Positions 5,955 through 9,930 of a stretch of 9,930 nt of DNA are shown here, piece after piece (within the stretch, counting starts at the first letter, position 1; each line of letters begins with the position of its first letter). The stretch covers positions 1 to 9,930 of the forward strand of contig DFBM01000102.1 of NCBI GenBank assembly GCA_002366645.1, in the 5' to 3' direction. The notes under the pieces were generated by a model. It was not told the origin of the DNA, made no database searches, and was given only the letters and a program-made list of their open reading frames with translations. Both the position numbers and the translations under genes were made by a program. The stretch comes from Rhodobacterales bacterium UBA3080 (GTDB taxonomy: Bacteria > Pseudomonadota > Alphaproteobacteria > Rhodobacterales > Rhodobacteraceae).

Positions 5955-8900
5955 AAAAATTCAACCTTTCAGATTGGGCACTTGGACATCAATCCCTTGT
6001 CTGGTTCTTCATGATTACCTTTCTGGTTACAGGAACGATGTCCTACATCAATCTTGGCCGCGAGGAAGACCCGTCTTTCACTCTCAAAACGATGATCATT
6101 CAGGCAAACTGGCCCGGTGCTTCGGCAGAGGAAATGACCGAACAAGTCACCGACCGGATTGAGAAACGGTTGGAAGATCTAGAAACTCTTTACTTTACGA
6201 AGAGCATGACCACCGAAGGTAGAACCATCATAATGGTCGAATTGGAAGCTACGACGCGCGGTGATCAGGTTGGTGAATCCTGGGCGCAAGTACGCAACAT
6301 GATTGGCGATATCAGTCTACAATTCCCTGCTGGCATACAAGGACCATTCTATAATGACCGTTTTGGCGATGTGTTCGGTAATATTTATGCATTTACATCA
6401 GACGGGCTTAGCCAACGACAGATGCGGGATATTGTCGAAGATACCCGATCTAAACTTTTGACAGTCAAAAATATCGGTAAAGTTGAAGTTGTAGGCGCAC
6501 AACAGGAAATTATTTATCTTGAGTTTTCCACCAGCAAACTAGCGGCACTCGGCCTTGATCAACAAAGCATCATCACGACGTTGCGTGCCCAGAACACCAT
6601 TACGCCGTCCGGCGTCATTCAAGCTGGTCCTGAGCGCATCAACGTGCGCGTGGGGGGGCAATTCACCTCGGAAGAAAGCCTTCGAAATGTGAACCTCAGG
6701 GTCAACGACAGGTTTTTTCCCTTGTCCGAAGTCGCCGAAATTACACGTGGCTATGTTGACCCTCCCTCCTCGCTTTTCCGATATGACGGGCAGCCGGCTC
6801 TCGGACTTGCGATCGGTATGAAGCAAGGCGCGAATTTGTTGGATTTCGGCGAGGCCCTCGAGCATGAGATGGAGAGTATCATAAGCGAGCTACCTGTCGG
6901 TGTGAATGTTCACAAGGTATCTGATCAGCCGGAAATTGTGAAGGAGGCTATCTCGCATTTCACCCGCGCACTATTCGAGGCAGTAGCTATTGTTCTTGCC
7001 ATTAGCTTTATCAGTCTTGGGATGCGGGCGGGACTAGTTGTAGCCATCTCGATTCCTCTAGTACTTGCCATTACATTCTTGATAATGGAGGCCCTCGGCA
7101 TCACGTTGCAGCGGATCACGCTTGGCGCGTTGATTATCTCGCTGGGACTGTTGGTAGACGACGCGATGATCGCGGTTGAAATGATGGTTTCGCGGCTTGA
7201 GTTAGGCGACAATTTACGCAAAGCCGCAACCCACGTTTATACCTCCACTGCGTTTCCAATGTTGACAGGAACACTGGTGACCGTTGCCGGCTTCATGCCT
7301 ATTGGAATGAACGACAGTGCCGCAGGCGAGTTCACTTTTACGCTGTTCATGGTCATTGCCATTTCACTAATCGTAAGTTGGGTCGTCGCGGTGCTTTTCA
7401 CGCCGCTTTTGGGTGTAGCTATTTTACCTGCCAAACTAAAGCATACACACTCCAAGCGCGGCTGGTTTTTCAGGTCGTTCTCCGCACTTCTGGGTGTTGC
7501 CCTACGCTTTCGCTGGTTAACGATTTTCGCGACGATCGCAGCACTGGGAGGATCATTATATAGCTTACAGTTTGTCCAGCAGGAGTTTTTCCCCTCGTCA
7601 AACCGACACGAATTGATTGTGACATTCAAGCTTCCACAAAACAGTTCAATTGCCGAAACCGAGGCTCAAATGACTCAGTTTGAAGTCGAAATGCTGCAAG
7701 ACAATGAAAGTGTCGAATATTGGTCGACTTATATCGGCGGTGGTTCACCGCGCTTCCTTTTGCCATTTAGCCCGCCACAACCTGACGCAAACGTTGGACA
7801 GATTATATTGATCACAGCAGGTTTGGAGAAACGCGATAAAGTTCGGATAGAACTTCAAGAGTACCTCGAACATACTTTTCCCGGCACCGACGCGCTTGTC
7901 GAGTTGTTAGCTATTGGGCCTGCTGTAAGCCACCCAATCGAGTATCGTATCTCCGGTCCGGATATTCAGGAAGTTCGACGGCTATCTGCAGAATTAGCCA
8001 GTGTTATTGAACCGAACCCAAACTTAGGCAAAGTGATCTACGATTGGATGGAACCGATCCGCGTCGTTAAAGTGGAGCTTTTACAGAACAAAGCCAGACA
8101 ACTGGGGCTTACGTCACACAGTGTTGCCTCGGCGTTGAATGGTATTGTAGGCGGTACTGTCATCACGCAGGTTCGCGATGGGATTTACCTTGTGAACGTT
8201 GTATCACGCGCACAACTGTCCGACCGAAATTCGATTGCAACTTTAACAAACCTGCAGCTTTCCGGCCCAAGTGGGCAGGCCATCCCATTAGCATCGGTTG
8301 CAACGTTCCATTACGAGTTGGAACAGCCCGTAATTTGGCGTCGTGACCGCATCCCGACAATCACCATCGGCGCCAATATCATCACGGACATCGAAGCCCC
8401 AACGGTAGATGCCCAACTGCGGGGTCCTGTCGCCGAGTATACGCAAACTCTACCTGCTGGATACAAAATCGAATTAGGCGGAACCACAGAGGGCAGCACA
8501 AACGCTCAGGGACCGATCATAGCTGCCTTCCCGTTAATGTTATTCATTATGGCCACAATCCTGATGATTCAGCTGCAAAGTTTCCAACGACTATTCATCG
8601 TTTTCGCAATCGCCCCGTTCGCGGTTATCGGGGTTGTGCTCGTATTGCTACCAGCAGGTGTTCCATTGGGATTTGTTGCCGTACTCGGCGTGCTGGCCCT
8701 AAGTGGCATCCTGATCCGAAACTCTGTCATCCTAATAGTGCAAATCGAGGACCTGAGGAACGCTGGCACAGCGCCTTGGAAGGCCGTGGTAGAGGCAACC
8801 GAATACAGAATGCGGCCCATTCTCTTGACGGCTGCAGCAGCCAGCCTTGCTCTAATCCCGATTTCTCAGGACGTATTCTGGGGACCAATGGCATACGCAA

Positions 8901-8998
8901 TGATGGGTGGCATTATTGTGGGTACCTTCCTGACACTGATTTTCCTACCCGCGCTCTACGTTGCGTGGTTCAGAATCAAACGACCAAAAACCGACTAG
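5951..8998 (+). CDS. RND-superfamily efflux permease (HAE1/AcrB type, TriC-like arrangement)
   Basis: 1015 residues, the short end of the AcrB range. It starts at TTG: this keeps TM1 (about 15-35) whole, and GAGGA is correctly spaced. G-R-E-E-D-P-S-F (36-43) follows TM1, then the first porter loop, TM2-TM6 (about 335-490), a short cytoplasmic link, TM7 (about 525-545), the second periplasmic loop and TM8-TM12 (about 845-1005). The proton relay aspartates are D403 and D404 in TM4 (G-L-L-V-D-D-A-M-I). The TM10 position equivalent to AcrB Lys940 appears to be arginine, R923 (G-I-L-I-R-N-S-V-I-L). The trimer exports hydrophobic compounds using the proton gradient. The substrate cannot be read from the sequence. 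No outer-membrane factor gene follows, so a TolC-type channel encoded elsewhere is likely. The frame is uninterrupted. Confidence 0.95.
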   Translation: MKKFNLSDWALGHQSLVWFFMITFLVTGTMSYINLGREEDPSFTLKTMIIQANWPGASAEEMTEQVTDRIEKRLEDLETLYFTKSMTTEGRTIIMVELEATTRGDQVGESWAQVRNMIGDISLQFPAGIQGPFYNDRFGDVFGNIYAFTSDGLSQRQMRDIVEDTRSKLLTVKNIGKVEVVGAQQEIIYLEFSTSKLAALGLDQQSIITTLRAQNTITPSGVIQAGPERINVRVGGQFTSEESLRNVNLRVNDRFFPLSEVAEITRGYVDPPSSLFRYDGQPALGLAIGMKQGANLLDFGEALEHEMESIISELPVGVNVHKVSDQPEIVKEAISHFTRALFEAVAIVLAISFISLGMRAGLVVAISIPLVLAITFLIMEALGITLQRITLGALIISLGLLVDDAMIAVEMMVSRLELGDNLRKAATHVYTSTAFPMLTGTLVTVAGFMPIGMNDSAAGEFTFTLFMVIAISLIVSWVVAVLFTPLLGVAILPAKLKHTHSKRGWFFRSFSALLGVALRFRWLTIFATIAALGGSLYSLQFVQQEFFPSSNRHELIVTFKLPQNSSIAETEAQMTQFEVEMLQDNESVEYWSTYIGGGSPRFLLPFSPPQPDANVGQIILITAGLEKRDKVRIELQEYLEHTFPGTDALVELLAIGPAVSHPIEYRISGPDIQEVRRLSAELASVIEPNPNLGKVIYDWMEPIRVVKVELLQNKARQLGLTSHSVASALNGIVGGTVITQVRDGIYLVNVVSRAQLSDRNSIATLTNLQLSGPSGQAIPLASVATFHYELEQPVIWRRDRIPTITIGANIITDIEAPTVDAQLRGPVAEYTQTLPAGYKIELGGTTEGSTNAQGPIIAAFPLMLFIMATILMIQLQSFQRLFIVFAIAPFAVIGVVLVLLPAGVPLGFVAVLGVLALSGILIRNSVILIVQIEDLRNAGTAPWKAVVEATEYRMRPILLTAAAASLALIPISQDVFWGPMAYAMMGGIIVGTFLTLIFLPALYVAWFRIKRPKTD

Positions 8999-9019
8999 AT
9001 TGTATAAATTGGCGGAACT

Positions 9020-9746
9020 ATGTCTATGAAAATAGTAATGTTCACCAACACCTACAACCTTCATGTCGGGGTGTTGCACACAGTGTCGACGGGCTTGCAA
9101 GTGGGCTGCATACAATAGGTCATCAGGTATTGGTAGTTGCCCCAAAGTTTCCCGATGCCAAGGAAAGTACGGATGAAATTGTTCGAATGTCAGCACTACA
9201 AGATTTCACCGGAAGCGATTTCGCATTACCGTCCCCCCTCAGCCGGTCATTAACAACACGGCTGGATACTTTTGCCCCAGATATCGTTCACTCGCATCAT
9301 CCTTTTTTGTTGGGCGGAACGGCTCTGAGTATATCTGCGAACCGAAACCTTCCAATTATTTATACGAACCACACGCGCTATGATCTTTATAGTCACTACA
9401 TCATCCAGAATTCCGAAATAATGAAACGTCTCGCGCTCAGCCTGACGACAGGGTACTGCTACCTGTGCGATGCGGAGATTGCACCAAGTAGAAGCACCGC
9501 TGACTTTTTACTTAAACAAATGTTGAGTCACCGATCACAGTTATTCCGACTGGGGTTAACACGCCACCTCTAGTCAATGTAGATACGGCACTTGAACGCA
9601 AGAAATTGGGCATCCCTGACGACGCATTTCTCGTCGGACATGCAGGCCGTTTGGCACAAGAGAAAAATCTGACATATCTGGCAAATGCCCTGGTTCTATT
9701 TCTCAAATCGAACGAAAATGCGCATGCCCTTATTGTATGTGACTGA
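9020..9746 (+). pseudogene. GT4-type glycosyltransferase, frameshifted twice and truncated
   Basis: The ATG at 9020, 21 bases after the permease stop, begins M-S-M-K-I-V-M-F-T-N-T-Y-N-L-H-V-G, the usual N-terminal strand of family-4 glycosyltransferases. The homologous reading then moves to another frame at the G run 9068-9071, where one more G would restore GGVAHSV-D-G-L. It continues through P-D-I-V-H-S-H-H-P and T-N-H-T-R-Y-D-L-Y to A-P-S-R-S-T-A-D-F-L-L-K-Q-M. Near 9520-9524 it moves again to V-E-S-P-I-T-V-I-P-T-G-V, then G-R-L-A-Q-E-K-N, ending A-L-I-V-C-D and TGA at 9744. Both shifts look like single-base losses. The C-terminal acceptor/donor half with the E-x7-E motif is missing. Such enzymes transfer sugars from nucleotide donors to lipids or glycans. 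The sugar and acceptor are unknown. Sequencing error at one site cannot be excluded; two shifts plus truncation favour a real pseudogene. Confidence 0.8.
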
Positions 9747-9930
9747 ATCATGGCAGAGCCTATGGCGAAGATATTTGCGAAAGGTAAGCGCTTCCTGACG
9801 CCGCCATGGCGAGCTTCATGAAGCGTGAAGGTGAAGTGGTCCTGCTTTTAGGGACAGGTTAGCGGCTCTGCTAAGATCCATCGGGTATCTGTTCATGCCG
9901 CTTTTCGTATCTCCGCTTGGGTGAAGTATG
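9747..9930. other. Non-coding or remnant tail, possible mobile-element junction
   Basis: No gene is supported here. Directly after the glycosyltransferase stop, the same frame spells E-P-M-A-K-I-F-A-K-G-K-R-F-L-T, which could be further decayed glycosyltransferase sequence up to about 9800, but the match is weak. Around 9834-9855 lies GTCC-(9 bases)-GGAC followed by a new sequence character. TG at the start and GGACA at the end recall IS termini, and GGACA also ends the left-hand element at 213. No transposase frame is readable on either strand within the remaining bases. Confidence 0.3.

Noticed and set aside
8776..9019. Reading the glycosyltransferase frame as starting inside the permease gene
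   Set aside because: The frame is open by chance over the permease 3' end; the true N-terminus is the ATG at 9020 in another frame.

Overview
The window reads as a chromosomal segment of a Gram-negative proteobacterium, most likely an alphaproteobacterium. This is inferred from protein style (the UbiB-like kinase, the helical phasin-like partner and the RND pump proteins), moderate GC content and an IS3-type transposase tail. No rRNA, tRNA or marker gene allows a firmer placement.

Layout. (1) Positions 1-213 are the right end of an IS3-family insertion sequence, with only the last 45 codons of its transposase. (2) Positions 322-615 (minus) hold a small open frame with a near-perfect heptad of methionines. 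It looks like the mature part of a short lipoprotein that has lost its signal peptide. (3) Positions 685-3044 (minus) are a tightly coupled gene pair: an all-helical phasin-like protein followed by an AarF/ABC1/UbiB-family atypical kinase with two C-terminal membrane segments. (4) Positions 3045-3169 are a compact divergent control region with a strong candidate promoter and several dyad symmetries. (5) Positions 3170-8998 (plus) are a four-gene operon: a TetR-family repressor, two different membrane fusion proteins and an RND efflux permease. The genes are 2 bp apart or overlap by 4 bp. (6) Positions 9020-9746 (plus) are a family-4-type glycosyltransferase broken by two apparent single-base losses and a premature end. 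(7) The last ~180 bases hold no gene I can support and may be another mobile-element junction.

How it fits together. The pump operon encodes its own repressor first, then two periplasmic adaptors (one apparently with a plain signal peptide, one a lipoprotein), then the proton-driven inner-membrane transporter. Two adaptors plus one RND protein is the arrangement of TriABC of Pseudomonas aeruginosa. No outer-membrane TolC-type gene is present, so the pump probably borrows a channel encoded elsewhere. The divergently transcribed phasin-like/UbiB-like pair shares the 125-bp control region, so the TetR protein could influence both sides. Both flanks show decay (IS end, lipoprotein remnant, broken glycosyltransferase), so the two intact operons sit between eroding neighbourhoods. 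I see no CRISPR array, phage module, toxin-antitoxin pair or clearly new system. The most unusual single item is the methionine-heptad protein remnant.
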